From: Novosphingobium sp. MW5
Lineage (GTDB): Bacteria; Pseudomonadota; Alphaproteobacteria; Sphingomonadales; Sphingomonadaceae
Length of the DNA: 64,000 bases
NCBI GenBank assembly: GCA_025938935.1
Contig: JAPCWB010000001.1
Coordinates: forward strand, 3,445,001 to 3,509,000
Reading direction: 5' to 3'
Part shown: positions 18,577 through 27,968 of the stretch, one piece after another
Numbering within the stretch: position 1 is the first letter of the stretch
Layout: each line of letters opens with the position of its first letter
The notes under the pieces: generated by a model
Databases searched by the model: none
What the model was told of the DNA's origin: nothing
The model's input: the letters and a program-made list of their open reading frames with translations, nothing else
Position numbers and translations under genes: made by a program

Positions 18577-19148
18577 AAGGCGGCGGCGATATCCGCGCCG
18601 TCATCGCTTGTCCCTTCGATCCAGCGACGATTGCCATCGGCGCCTCGATCGCCTGTTCGGGCACCTGCCTGACCGTGGTGGAGCGAGGCGGAGTGGCCGG
18701 GGACGCGTGGTTCGCGGTCGATATTTCCGGCGAGACCGTCTCCCGCACCGTACCCGGCCGCTGGACCGAGGGCGCAGCGCTCAACCTAGAACCAGCGCTC
18801 AAGCTGGGCGATGAACTGGGCGGTCATATCGTCACCGGCCATGTCGATGGCGTGGGCGAAGTGGTGGGCATCTGCCTGGTGGGCGATTCGCGCAAGATCG
18901 GCATTTGCGCCCCGGCGGAACTCGCCCCCTACCTCGCGCCCAAGGGTTCGATCACGGTCGACGGCGTTTCACTGACGGTGAACGAGGTTGCGGACCAGGC
19001 TGACGGCACCTGCCATTTCAGCCTCAACATCATCCCGCACACGGCCGAAGTCACCACGCTCGGCGCGCTGGAGCGAGGCAGCCGCGTCAATCTCGAGATC
19101 GATGTGCTGGCGCGTTATCTCAAGCGGATGCAGTCGCTGCGCTCATAA
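18531..19148 (+). CDS. ribE: Riboflavin synthase alpha chain
   Basis: A 205-residue enzyme made of two tandem lumazine-binding barrels: MFTGIVTAIGTIREV...IACSGTCLTVV and the second repeat GHIVTGHVDGVGEVV...GSITVDGVSLTVNEV. It converts two molecules of dimethylribityllumazine to riboflavin and a pyrimidine. The start ATG 18531 lies inside the ribD 3' end, so expression is coupled. Confidence 0.95.
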   Translation: MFTGIVTAIGTIREVKGGGDIRAVIACPFDPATIAIGASIACSGTCLTVVERGGVAGDAWFAVDISGETVSRTVPGRWTEGAALNLEPALKLGDELGGHIVTGHVDGVGEVVGICLVGDSRKIGICAPAELAPYLAPKGSITVDGVSLTVNEVADQADGTCHFSLNIIPHTAEVTTLGALERGSRVNLEIDVLARYLKRMQSLRS

Positions 19149-19153
19149 GAAAA

Positions 19154-19179
19154 GGGCGCTCCGGTTTCCCAAAGCGCCC
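19154..19179. terminator. Possible terminator hairpin after ribE
   Basis: GGGCGCT (19154-19160) pairs with AGCGCCC (19173-19179) across a 12-nt loop, between convergent ribE and the autotransporter gene. There is no strong T tract on either side, so factor-independent activity is uncertain. Confidence 0.4.
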
Positions 19180-19204
19180 CTCCCCCTGTTTCGGATCCCG
19201 TGGA

Positions 19205-21895
19205 TCAGAAAGCGTGACTCAGGCCGAGCATCGCCCGATCGGCCTTGTAGCTGCCGCCATCGCGGAAGCCGGTGTAGTCGAGCCGCAGCGTGGTGCGCGC
19301 ACCCAGCTTGGCAGCGATGCCAGCACCGAACTCGTAGGTGTCGTTGTCACTGATCGGGCTTGAGACGACCCAGCTTGCCGGCCCTAGCGTCGCCACGCGG
19401 CTGGCGGTGGCATCGCCCGAGATCGTGTGACGCCATGCGCCCGTCGCGGTGAAGGTCAGCGGTCCGCCCATCGGCACAGAGAGGTCTGCCCCCACCTTGC
19501 TGCGGGTGACGTCCCACTTGGTCTTCGCCAGCTTGAGCGCGAGGTTCGGGTCGGTGTTGAGCTCGTTCACCGCTTCGGCGCTGACCGATTCGTGGGTGAT
19601 GCCCACGAGCGGCTGGATCACGCCCTTTCCAATCGGCACGTTGACGCGGGCTTCGGCCGCCGCGTTGAACGCGGTCATGTCGTAGGCCGCGGTCGAGGTG
19701 GTCGTGCCGGTCAGCAGGGTCAGGTCACGCTTGGTCTTGACCTTGGCCTTGCTCCAGCCGCCAGTGGCGCTGAGGCGGACCGGGCCCAGATCATGGCTGG
19801 CATAGGCGAAGAGGCCCCATCCATCGGCCTCTGCACTGTTGTGCAGGTTCGATTGCAGATCGTTCTCCGTATAGCGGCCGCCAAATCCGATCCGCGTTTC
19901 CGGCTGGTTGACGACGTGGACGCCGGCGATGAAGCCCTTCTGGTCGTTGCTGAAGTCATAGGCGACGGCATCGTCCTGCACCTGGGTCTGCTGGTAAAGC
20001 AGCTGGGTCCAGACGGCCGGGCGGAAGCGGCGATCCATGCAATCGCCTTCGCTGCGGCGCTTGCGATCACCGTCTTCGGCGCAGACTTCGCCGCCAAAGG
20101 TGGTGGCGGCAGCCGACAGGGCCAGGTTGTTCATGCCCTGCACCGTGTTGCCGATGACCGACATGGTGTTGGTGTGAACTTCACCCGAAAGCTGCTGGAA
20201 GGCATAGCCATAGCCAGCCGCATCCATGCCGTAGAGGCCGTTGAACAGCGACTGCAACGTACCTGCACGGGTACCGGCAGCGGGTCGCACCGCGTCAAGA
20301 CCTGCACCGGTGCGCACCGCATTCAGCTTCCAGTTGGAAGCCGCACCCAGAACCGCGAAGTTGTTCGGGGTGACGACCAGCTGGATGTTGGTCGGGTTGT
20401 AGAGCACGTCGAAGCGCATGTTGGCGGCAAGGCCCGATGCCGGCTGGGCAACCGCGAACTGGCCGCTGTTGCTCGCCGCGGTGATCACGGTGAAGCGATC
20501 GCCAAGGACGGGGGTGAAGGCATTGGTGGCAGGCGCCGTGATGCCGCGCAGGCGCGGGGCGATGGTGCCGCCGGCGATGAAGGTGCCAGCCGTGCCAGCG
20601 ACCACGACGCGGTCATAGGTGCCCGAGCCGCCAGCGCTGTTGTACACCCGGCCGTCGATGTCGATGGCGAGGGTCGAACCGGCGCGCATCGTCACGCGGT
20701 CGGTCACCGACATGGTGCCGATGGCATCGCCCGGAGAAAGCGTGCCGCCCGAATTGACGAAGATCGGCGCGATCACGTTGCCGCGGCCCATCAGCGTGCC
20801 ACCGCTGTTCACCTGCACGTCGAGCGCCGAGAGCGTACCAGACACGTTGAGCGCCCCGGCATTGATCGCCACCGACCCGTTGATCGTGTTGACATTGGCC
20901 AGCGTCGCCGTGCCGAGGCCGATCTTGGTCAGGCCGCCAGCGCCGGTGAAGGCACCGCTGAACAGAACGTTGAAGCCGTTGGTGTCGATCGTGCCTCCCG
21001 CCGACTGGACGGTGAAGGCGCTGGTCACGGCATTGGCCGTATCGGCGCGCAGGGTGCCGCCGACGAAGACCGCATTTACCAGTCCGCCCGCCAGCGCCGT
21101 CGTGGTGTAGAAGGGCTGCGCAGTATCGATATCCGGGATCGAGCCGCCGATCGGCAGCAGCAGGGTCGCGCCCTTGACCACGCCGGTCGCCGGGTTGAAC
21201 GAAACGCCCGCATTGGCGGTGGGAACCACATCGCCGAAACCGTCGAGATAGACGTAGCCACCATGGCCGCCGTAGAGGCAGTCGATCGCCACAAATTCCA
21301 TCTTCAGGTCGTGACCGGCGATGGTGTCGATGTCCTCGACCTTCCAGTCCGAGGTGACCCAGCCGTTGACATCGCGGAACAGGCCCGCGGCGTTCTGCGC
21401 GGTATAGGCGCTGTAGGCGATGTTGGTCAGCACGGTATTCGCGGTAAGGTCGGTCACCTTGATGACGAAGGACGGGCTGTCGGTCGCGCCATGCGAAGGC
21501 TCAAGCACCGCGTTCCAGGCGTAGTAGAGCTTGGCCGCGTTGTAGCCGTTGACGATCTGCGACGCGGCGTTGATGTCATTGCCGCCGCCCGAGTTGTTCA
21601 GCTTGAGCGCATAGTTGCCATTGAACACGACCGGCGCGCCGGTAATGGCATCGGTGCCGCCAACGGAGACCACGTTGGCGATCGTCGCCGGACCAGAGTA
21701 CTGCGACTGCGGCGGCGGCCAGCCGCTCGACCAGATACCGCCGTTGAGCGTCCAGCCGTTGGTGTTGCCGGTTTCGAAACCGGGGTTGGTCACCGTCTGG
21801 CCGAATGCCGGGAAGGTCACGGCGCCGGCCAGCAGGCTCGCCACCATGACGCTGCGCCGCATGGCCTTGCGCGTCGAACTCGAATTAATCCCCAT
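19205..21895 (-). CDS. Autotransporter (type Va secretion) outer membrane protein
   Basis: About 896 residues from ATG 21895 (MGINSSSTRKAMRRS), with a signal peptide ending near AFG|QTV. The N-terminal part, TVTNPGFETGNTNGWTL, resembles choice-of-anchor or carbohydrate-binding modules and spans about 200 residues. It is followed by beta-helix type passenger repeats (LTKIGLGTATLANVNTINGS, GALNVSGTLSALDVQVNSGGTL). The last roughly 280 residues form the translocator barrel and end in LSHAF, with a terminal aromatic. The barrel carries the passenger to the cell surface. The passenger's substrate is unknown. A short extra open frame upstream (to 21949) is not needed. Confidence 0.85.
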   Translation of the reverse strand: MGINSSSTRKAMRRSVMVASLLAGAVTFPAFGQTVTNPGFETGNTNGWTLNGGIWSSGWPPPQSQYSGPATIANVVSVGGTDAITGAPVVFNGNYALKLNNSGGGNDINAASQIVNGYNAAKLYYAWNAVLEPSHGATDSPSFVIKVTDLTANTVLTNIAYSAYTAQNAAGLFRDVNGWVTSDWKVEDIDTIAGHDLKMEFVAIDCLYGGHGGYVYLDGFGDVVPTANAGVSFNPATGVVKGATLLLPIGGSIPDIDTAQPFYTTTALAGGLVNAVFVGGTLRADTANAVTSAFTVQSAGGTIDTNGFNVLFSGAFTGAGGLTKIGLGTATLANVNTINGSVAINAGALNVSGTLSALDVQVNSGGTLMGRGNVIAPIFVNSGGTLSPGDAIGTMSVTDRVTMRAGSTLAIDIDGRVYNSAGGSGTYDRVVVAGTAGTFIAGGTIAPRLRGITAPATNAFTPVLGDRFTVITAASNSGQFAVAQPASGLAANMRFDVLYNPTNIQLVVTPNNFAVLGAASNWKLNAVRTGAGLDAVRPAAGTRAGTLQSLFNGLYGMDAAGYGYAFQQLSGEVHTNTMSVIGNTVQGMNNLALSAAATTFGGEVCAEDGDRKRRSEGDCMDRRFRPAVWTQLLYQQTQVQDDAVAYDFSNDQKGFIAGVHVVNQPETRIGFGGRYTENDLQSNLHNSAEADGWGLFAYASHDLGPVRLSATGGWSKAKVKTKRDLTLLTGTTTSTAAYDMTAFNAAAEARVNVPIGKGVIQPLVGITHESVSAEAVNELNTDPNLALKLAKTKWDVTRSKVGADLSVPMGGPLTFTATGAWRHTISGDATASRVATLGPASWVVSSPISDNDTYEFGAGIAAKLGARTTLRLDYTGFRDGGSYKADRAMLGLSHAF

Positions 21896-22021
21896 GAATG
21901 CCTCCGCTTTGGAATCCGCGAGAAAAGGAACGTATTTTCCCGTGGTCAAAGCGGCGGCTAACCGCGCTATTCCGGCTTGTCTTGCCCCCCAACAGCAAGC
22001 GTCACGAAGGTAACCGGACTT

Positions 22022-22035
22022 GTCATCTAGATGAC
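22022..22035. promoter_or_regulatory. Perfect 14-bp palindrome upstream of the autotransporter gene
   Basis: GTCATCTAGATGAC reads identically on both strands and lies 127-140 bases before the autotransporter start, in the gap between it and the 22095 gene. It may be an operator; no regulator can be named. Confidence 0.3.
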
Positions 22036-22094
22036 GGAGCAGGCGCCGATGGCATGGATTTCAATGTCGGATTCATACAACAAACGACGCCGGA

Positions 22095-24062
22095 TCAGAC
22101 CGGAACGGCGATGTGCTTTCCGCCGAACACCGCCTGCCAGCCCTCGATTTCGTCCACCACGGTCGATTCCACGGCGCGGGCCAGTTCGGCGACCTTGGCA
22201 TAGCTCAGTCCTGCCTCGCCGGCGGCCAGCAACTGGCTGATCCGCTGGTCGATGGCGGTCAGCTTGGTCGCAGCCACCTGCGAGATCGCGGCGAAGCGTT
22301 CGAAGTCCCCGAAATAGCGCATGCCGGCGATCGCCGCGCCGAACGTGGGGCACATCACGCCGAAGAATGTGAACAGGCTGGCCGAATGGGCCGACCATTC
22401 TAGCGGCACTATTCCCGCCAGCCCCAGCCCCTTCATCGCAAGCCACAGCGCGACAAGGCAGACGGCGGCGATGAACAGCCAGGCGGACAGCTTGTCGAGC
22501 CGGTGATGCACGGTGTTCAGCCGCCTTGCCTTGGCCAGATGATAGTCGCGCTGCGGGCGGAGGTGCTTGTCCCGCAGCGCGGTCAGGCCTGCCCGCAGGT
22601 AGGCGCGGTCCACGGCGAGCTGCGGCAAGCCGCTCTCACGCAGCCCGTGGCGGGCATAATATTCGGGCCAGCTGGTTTCGCTGCCCTTGGGCCAGCGTCC
22701 GGCCGGACGCGCGACGCCAAGCAATTGGAGCAGCGGGGCGTGGCGGAAATATTCGGCCACCCTGCGCGTTTCGAACCAGCGCTGGTGCCAGCGATTGCGG
22801 CGGCCGCGCCAGATGATGAGCAGGATCAGGCTGAGCAGGATGAATTCGGTCAGCGCGAAGTACACTTTCGCCCGCTCAAGGTGCAGCGGCTGGTAGGCCA
22901 GCCCCGCCGCCACGGCGAGCGCGGAGAGCACGAAATTGGCCATCATCCCGCCACGGTAGAAGTCCGACACGCGCGCCGAGATGCCCTCTGCCCAGGCGAA
23001 CCGGCGCAAGGTTCCGCGCTCGATGCTTTCGGCAAAGGCTGGATCGGCGGCGGCCATGGACCGCGCGGTTGCCATGGTATCCGCGCCGCTCCCTGATGCG
23101 ATGGCATCCGGCGTCTCGTAGTGGCGGGCGAGCGAACGCAGCGGCCGGCCCTCTCCGCCAAACAGCGCCTCGATGCGGCGATAGAGCGTCCAGAAACGGT
23201 GGCTGCGCGGGTGCCATGCCTCGCTGGCAAGCGCCTCGGCGCCGCGCTTGTAGGCACCGCCTTCGCCCGGCCGCAGGGCATGCTGGACCAGTGCCGCAAG
23301 TTCCGCATCACGCCGCTCGGCAGTGCAAGGCGGTGCGACGAGATCCTCTGGCGTGCGCAGGATGGTCCAGTCACCGGGCCGCGCGGGATCGATCCACACG
23401 ACCGGCGTTGCCGCCTCGAGCGAAGCGGCAATGGTGTGCCCGGTACCGCCGCCAAGGCTGTAAGAGCCGCCGTCCCACACCGCTACCAGCAGGTCGGATT
23501 GCTCGATCAACACGCGCCCCGCGAGCGCCGCACGGGCCGAGCATTCCGCGTTCCACAAGGCTGCCTTGGCCTGGTCTGCCGGATGGGTCAGATGATCGAG
23601 GAACAGGGCGGTCATCGCCTCGTCCGCGTCCGCCAGTTCGAACAGGCGTGCGGCAGCACAGGCCTGCGCGATGGCCGAGCCAGCCTGCGCCACTTCGGCA
23701 TCGCCGGGCTGCTCACCTGCAAGCAGCGCGCGAGCATCGGCTTCACTCGCCGGAATAGCATTGATCGCAAGGTTGAGCGCACGGCCGAAGGGCAGCGGCG
23801 CAATGACCTCCCAGCCGCGCTCGACCGCGATTCTCGCCGCAAGCTGGTCCACTCCGGTCGCGAGCAGGCTATGCAGCCGCACTGGCGCCAGTTTGCCAAG
23901 TGCCGCGCGTTCCTGTTCGGCCAAGTCACCGATGCGCGCGAAGAGAGCGGCAAGTGCAGCCTCGACTGCCGGACGATTGGCGCTGAAGGCGGCGTTGCCC
24001 GTCCGGTGACCGGTCACGCCAAGGCACAGGCGGGGGAGCGGAGGCAGCGGCGCTTCGGTCAT
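22095..24062 (-). CDS. SLOG-SLATT-like four-helix membrane protein
   Basis: About 655 residues from ATG 24062. The N-terminal domain looks like a SLOG/Rossmann nucleotide-sensor fold: CLGVTGHR (15-20), LLATGVDQLAARIAVERGWEVIAPLPF, SDLLVAVWDGG and GGTGHTIAASLEAATPVVWI. The C-terminal half has two pairs of membrane helices (NFVLSALAVAAGLAYQPL, FALTEFILLSLILLIIW; then LSAWLFIAAVCLVALWLAM, LFTFFGVMCPTFGAAIAGM). The end FGDFERFAAISQVAATKL...VDEIEGWQAVF resembles SLATT effectors. In conflict systems SLOG is proposed to sense a nucleotide signal and SLATT to make a membrane pore. Function here is inference; it lies alone, near an acetyltransferase gene. Confidence 0.7.
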   Translation of the reverse strand: MTEAPLPPLPRLCLGVTGHRTGNAAFSANRPAVEAALAALFARIGDLAEQERAALGKLAPVRLHSLLATGVDQLAARIAVERGWEVIAPLPFGRALNLAINAIPASEADARALLAGEQPGDAEVAQAGSAIAQACAAARLFELADADEAMTALFLDHLTHPADQAKAALWNAECSARAALAGRVLIEQSDLLVAVWDGGSYSLGGGTGHTIAASLEAATPVVWIDPARPGDWTILRTPEDLVAPPCTAERRDAELAALVQHALRPGEGGAYKRGAEALASEAWHPRSHRFWTLYRRIEALFGGEGRPLRSLARHYETPDAIASGSGADTMATARSMAAADPAFAESIERGTLRRFAWAEGISARVSDFYRGGMMANFVLSALAVAAGLAYQPLHLERAKVYFALTEFILLSLILLIIWRGRRNRWHQRWFETRRVAEYFRHAPLLQLLGVARPAGRWPKGSETSWPEYYARHGLRESGLPQLAVDRAYLRAGLTALRDKHLRPQRDYHLAKARRLNTVHHRLDKLSAWLFIAAVCLVALWLAMKGLGLAGIVPLEWSAHSASLFTFFGVMCPTFGAAIAGMRYFGDFERFAAISQVAATKLTAIDQRISQLLAAGEAGLSYAKVAELARAVESTVVDEIEGWQAVFGGKHIAVPV

Positions 24063-24075
24063 TCGTCCCCAAACC

Positions 24076-24618
24076 CTATTGCGCCAGCGGCCCCTTGGCA
24101 AAGCTTTCCCGCGTGATTTCATAAACCACGTGAACGATCTCTCGGCCTGCCAGGTGCGTGACAGGCCGCTCGTCCGTCAGCCGCCCGCCGATCTTTTCCA
24201 TGGCTCGGCGTGAGCGCAGGTTGGTTTCGCCCACGCGGAATTGAACCCGCCCGACCTGTCCGAGCGCGTGGCCGAGCATCAGCCGTTTGAGTTCCGGATT
24301 GTAGCGCCCACCCCAGTGGCTGCGGGCGAGGAACGTCCAGCCAATCTCTACCGAGCCGCCGTCTGCCGGATCGTATCCCTGCCAGCGCGACGAGCCGACA
24401 ATCGCGCCGCTCGTCTTGTCGATCACGGCAACCGCACCCCGGTTCTTCAGGGCATCGTCGAAAAAGGCGCGAAACACCGGCTCCTGCCAGCGGTCGTGCG
24501 CCGGGTGCACGGTCCAGATCTCCGGATCGCTGGCGACGGCGAACAATGTGTCCCAGTCATCGGGGCGCAGGGGCCTCAGCAGCAGCCGTTCCCCTTCGAG
24601 GACCGGCTGCCAGTCCAT
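24076..24618 (-). CDS. GNAT family N-acetyltransferase
   Basis: A 180-residue GNAT fold of the RimJ/RimL-like group: LRPLRPDDWDTLFAVASDPEIW at the start, IVGSSRWQGYDPADGGSVEIGWTFLARSHWG in the core and ETNLRSRRAMEKIGGRL at the acetyl-CoA side. Such enzymes transfer an acetyl group to an amine of a small molecule or protein N-terminus; the target is unknown. It follows the aminotransferase stop by 1 nt and ends 13 nt before the SLOG-like gene start, so all three may be co-transcribed. Confidence 0.88.
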   Translation of the reverse strand: MDWQPVLEGERLLLRPLRPDDWDTLFAVASDPEIWTVHPAHDRWQEPVFRAFFDDALKNRGAVAVIDKTSGAIVGSSRWQGYDPADGGSVEIGWTFLARSHWGGRYNPELKRLMLGHALGQVGRVQFRVGETNLRSRRAMEKIGGRLTDERPVTHLAGREIVHVVYEITRESFAKGPLAQ

Positions 24619-24619
24619 G

Positions 24620-25798
24620 TCAGGCGCTCACGTCGGCGACGGCGGCGATGAACTTGTCGATGTTGCTCATCGTCAGGCCCGCCACGTTGATGCGGCCCGA
24701 TCCGGCCATATAGACGCCGTGCTTTTCGCGCATGGCGAGTACCTGCTCACCGCTGAGCGGCACGATCGAAAACAGGCCGTTCTGCGAACCCATGGGCGTG
24801 AAATCGACCCCGCCCTGCTTGCCCGCGGCCCCCAGCCGCGCGCGGACCTGCAGCATGCGTTCGCGCATCTCGTCGAGTTCGGCGAGCCAGATCTTCACCA
24901 GCGCTTCATCCTCCAGGATCAGGCGCACCGCGGCCGCACCATGATCTGGCGGCATCGACCAGGCGGCGCGCGCTAGGGCGTGGCCGTTCGACAATGCGGC
25001 GTTCACCTGAGCGGCATCCTGCATCATAACGTAAACCGCACCGACGCGGTCACGGTAGAGACCGAAGTTCTTGTCGCACGAATAGGCGATCAGCGCCTCA
25101 GGCACTTCGCGCAGCACGCGGCGCAGGCCATAGGCGTCCTCTTCCATGCCGTGGCCGAGGCCCTGATAGGCAAGGTCGATCAGCGGCAGCACGCCCGATG
25201 CCTTGATGGCATCGGCGATGCGGTCCCAGTCGGCGTTCGAATAGTCGATGCCGGTCGGGTTGTGGCAGCAACCGTGAAGCAGGATCGCGTCGTCGGCAGC
25301 TGCCTCACTGATCGCACCGAGCACGGCATCGACATTGGCGGTGCCGTCGGACGCGCTGTGGGCAAAAGTCTTCAGTTCCAGGCCAAGGTCGGCAACGATC
25401 TGGGCATGGTTGGGCCAGCTTGGCGTGCCCATCCAGATGCGCTTCACGCCGGCTCGCTTGGCCAGCGCCAGTGCGAGTCGCACTGCGCCGGTGCCGCCGG
25501 GGGTCTGCATGCCATCGATGCGGCCGCCCATGGTCGGGTCTTCCTTGCCGAACACCCAGGGCATCAGCGCGTGGACGAAGCCCATATCGCCTTCGGGGCC
25601 GAGGTAGGCCTTGGAATCCTGCGTTTCGTGCAGCTTGTGCTCCGCCTGCTTGATCGCCGCGAAGACCGGCGTTGCGCCGCTATCCGTGCGATAGACACCG
25701 ACGCCGAGGTCGATCTTGTCGGCGCGCGGGTCCTCGTTGTGGAGCTTGATCAGCGCCAGGAGCGCATCGGCGGGCTGTTGTTGCAGGTTGTTCAGCAT
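24620..25798 (-). CDS. Aromatic amino acid/aspartate aminotransferase
   Basis: About 392 residues from ATG 25798 (MLNNLQQQPADALL). A class I PLP aminotransferase: LGVGVYRTDSGATPVF, TPGGTGAVRLA, LHGCCHNPTGIDYS, and the Schiff-base lysine in YSCDKNFGLYRDRVG. The arginine near the C-terminus (SGRINVAGL) binds the substrate carboxylate. It exchanges amino groups between aspartate or aromatic amino acids and oxo acids in the cytoplasm. tyrB and aspC homologues cannot be separated from sequence alone. Confidence 0.92.
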   Translation of the reverse strand: MLNNLQQQPADALLALIKLHNEDPRADKIDLGVGVYRTDSGATPVFAAIKQAEHKLHETQDSKAYLGPEGDMGFVHALMPWVFGKEDPTMGGRIDGMQTPGGTGAVRLALALAKRAGVKRIWMGTPSWPNHAQIVADLGLELKTFAHSASDGTANVDAVLGAISEAAADDAILLHGCCHNPTGIDYSNADWDRIADAIKASGVLPLIDLAYQGLGHGMEEDAYGLRRVLREVPEALIAYSCDKNFGLYRDRVGAVYVMMQDAAQVNAALSNGHALARAAWSMPPDHGAAAVRLILEDEALVKIWLAELDEMRERMLQVRARLGAAGKQGGVDFTPMGSQNGLFSIVPLSGEQVLAMREKHGVYMAGSGRINVAGLTMSNIDKFIAAVADVSA

Positions 25799-25934
25799 GA
25801 CGCGCGCGCCCTTAGCCCCCCACACCCGCAGGGGCAACCCCGCGCTGACGCTACGGCGACCATCGCCCGGGCGCGAGGGGTGGCGCTTGGCGGCCGGTGG
25901 CTTGTGTGACAGCCTGCCGGACGGGAGAATGCGA

Positions 25935-27962
25935 ATGACGGTCAGCGCCTCGGTCGAGACGAAACGCACATACTGCAAGGTCTGCATGGTCCACTGCGGT
26001 CTGCTGGTCGATGTGGAAGGTGACCGCGTGATCAAGGTTCGCGGCGACAAGGACCACCCGATCTCGAAGGGCTACACTTGCCCCAAGGGGCGCGCGACCG
26101 GCCAGATCCATCACGACCCGAACGCAATCACCCAGCCACTGATGCGCAAGGAAGGGGAACTCGTCCCGGTCAGCTGGGACGAAGCACTGGCAGACATCGC
26201 GGCAAAGCTTCGCTCAGTCATAGACCGGCACGGCGGCCATGCGGTGGGGATCAATTTCGGCTCGGGCCTCGGCCTCGATTCCTCCGGCTATGCGATGGAG
26301 GAGGCGCTCCACGCCGCGCTGGGCCACGGCCCCAAGTTCACCCCGCTGACCATCGACGGCGTCGCCAAGGTGCTGGTCGCCGGGGCAGTCGGGCGTTTTC
26401 CGGGGCTCAATGCCAAGACCGACTATGACGGCGTGAACCTGCTGCTCTACATCGGCACCAACCCCATGGTCAGCCACGCGCACAACACTGGCATGGCCAA
26501 CCCCGCCCCGCTGATCCGCACCATCGCCGAACGGGGCGAAGTCTGGACCATCGATCCGGTCTTCACCGAAACGGCGAAATTCTCCACCCGCCATCTCGCG
26601 GCGTGGCCCGGCAAGGACTATGCGATCCTCGCCTGGTTGGTGCGCGAGGTAATCGCGGGTGGGCCGCTGGACCCCGCGCAGCCGATGGAAGGACTGGACG
26701 AGCTTGCCGAGCTGCTGAGCGACTACACCCTAGGCAAAGCCGCCGCGATTGCCGGTGTCGCGGAGCAGGATCTCACCGACCTCCTCGCCGCCGTGCGCCG
26801 CCACGGCAAGCTTTCGGTGGAGACCGGAACCGGCGTGACCATGTCGGCCGGCTGCAACCTGACCCAGTGGCTGGCCTGGGTGCTGATGATCCTGACCGGC
26901 TCGATGAACCGGCCCGGCGGCGCATGGTTCCACCCGGGCATGCTGATGCCGTTCGATGCCTTCGAGCTGCCTGACATGGACTCGTGGACGCCAGGATCGA
27001 AGACTAGGCCCGAGGTGAACGGCGTGCTGGGCGACTGGCCCTGCGCCGTCCTGCCGGACGAGATCGCTGCAGGGAATATCCGCGGCCTGTTCAACTTTGG
27101 TGGCCGCCTGCTGCGCAATTTTCCCGATACGGACAAGCTCTCGGCCGCGCTGGAGGCGCTCGAATTCAACGTCATGACCGAGATCTCCGCCAACGAGACC
27201 AGCGCCGCCGCTAGCCATGTCCTCCCCACCAAGGGTCCGCTCGAGCGTGTCGAATTCACCCGCTGGGACACGCTCAATTGGAACGCCAACCTGCAATTGT
27301 CTGAAGCCCTGGTGCCGGTCTCTGGCGAGCGCCGCTCGGCCTGGTGGGTCATCTCGCAGATCATGCGCCGCGCCGACCTGCCGGTGGCGAACGACATTCC
27401 CGTCGATGATGATGAGCCCGGCGCCGATGAGCGGATGCTCGCGCGCCTGTTCACCCCGATCTCGCGTTGCACGTTCGACGAACTGAAGGAGCAGCGCTTC
27501 GTCCAGCGCGATTTCGCTTTCCCCGCTCCGTGGGTGGATGCTCACATCGATAAGGTCGGCGGCTGGAAGCTGATGCCCGAAAAGCTCGCCGCCCAATGGC
27601 GCGAACTGCGCGCCGCCGACGAGGCCGAGCTTGGGCAGCCCCGTCCCCTCGTCTTCACCTCGCGCCGCCAGCGCCGCAAGCTTAATGCCCAGCTCGATTT
27701 CCTGGGCGCCGAAGCCGACGCCCTCATCAACCCCGCCGATGCCGCCGCGCATGGCATCGAAGATGAGCAGCGCCTTTGCGTTCGCACACAGTCAGGTGAA
27801 GCCGAGTTCATTGCACGGATCGAACCCGGCATGCGCCGCGGTGTGATCTCCATCGCGCATGGCCACCTGCCAGCCAACGTCAACCGCCTGACCTCCACCC
27901 GCACGATCGATCCGATCAGCGGAATGGCGCTCTATACCGGGGTGCCGATCGAGATCAGCTGA
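25935..27962 (+). CDS. Molybdopterin-dependent (Mo-bisMGD) oxidoreductase, stand-alone
   Basis: About 675 residues; ATG 25935 is used because it is well spaced from ACGGGAGA, with another ATG at 25929. The N-terminus has an Fe4S4 cluster motif TYCKVCMVHCG...GYTCPKGRATG. The main domain has DYDGVNLLLYIGTNPMVSHAHN and WTIDPVFTETAKFSTRHLAAWPGKDYAILAW, as in the DMSO-reductase superfamily. The C-terminal MGD-binding domain ends HGHLPANVNRLTSTRTIDPISGMALY. There is no neighbouring Fe-S or membrane subunit, nor a Tat signal, so it is probably cytoplasmic. The substrate is unknown. Confidence 0.85.
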   Translation: MTVSASVETKRTYCKVCMVHCGLLVDVEGDRVIKVRGDKDHPISKGYTCPKGRATGQIHHDPNAITQPLMRKEGELVPVSWDEALADIAAKLRSVIDRHGGHAVGINFGSGLGLDSSGYAMEEALHAALGHGPKFTPLTIDGVAKVLVAGAVGRFPGLNAKTDYDGVNLLLYIGTNPMVSHAHNTGMANPAPLIRTIAERGEVWTIDPVFTETAKFSTRHLAAWPGKDYAILAWLVREVIAGGPLDPAQPMEGLDELAELLSDYTLGKAAAIAGVAEQDLTDLLAAVRRHGKLSVETGTGVTMSAGCNLTQWLAWVLMILTGSMNRPGGAWFHPGMLMPFDAFELPDMDSWTPGSKTRPEVNGVLGDWPCAVLPDEIAAGNIRGLFNFGGRLLRNFPDTDKLSAALEALEFNVMTEISANETSAAASHVLPTKGPLERVEFTRWDTLNWNANLQLSEALVPVSGERRSAWWVISQIMRRADLPVANDIPVDDDEPGADERMLARLFTPISRCTFDELKEQRFVQRDFAFPAPWVDAHIDKVGGWKLMPEKLAAQWRELRAADEAELGQPRPLVFTSRRQRRKLNAQLDFLGAEADALINPADAAAHGIEDEQRLCVRTQSGEAEFIARIEPGMRRGVISIAHGHLPANVNRLTSTRTIDPISGMALYTGVPIEIS

Positions 27963-27968
27963 AGCGGC

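Noticed and set aside
19427-21961. An 844-residue open frame on the plus strand
   Set aside because: It is antisense to the autotransporter over its whole length, has no family pattern and is rich in His/Arg/Asp as expected for the shadow of a high-GC coding strand.
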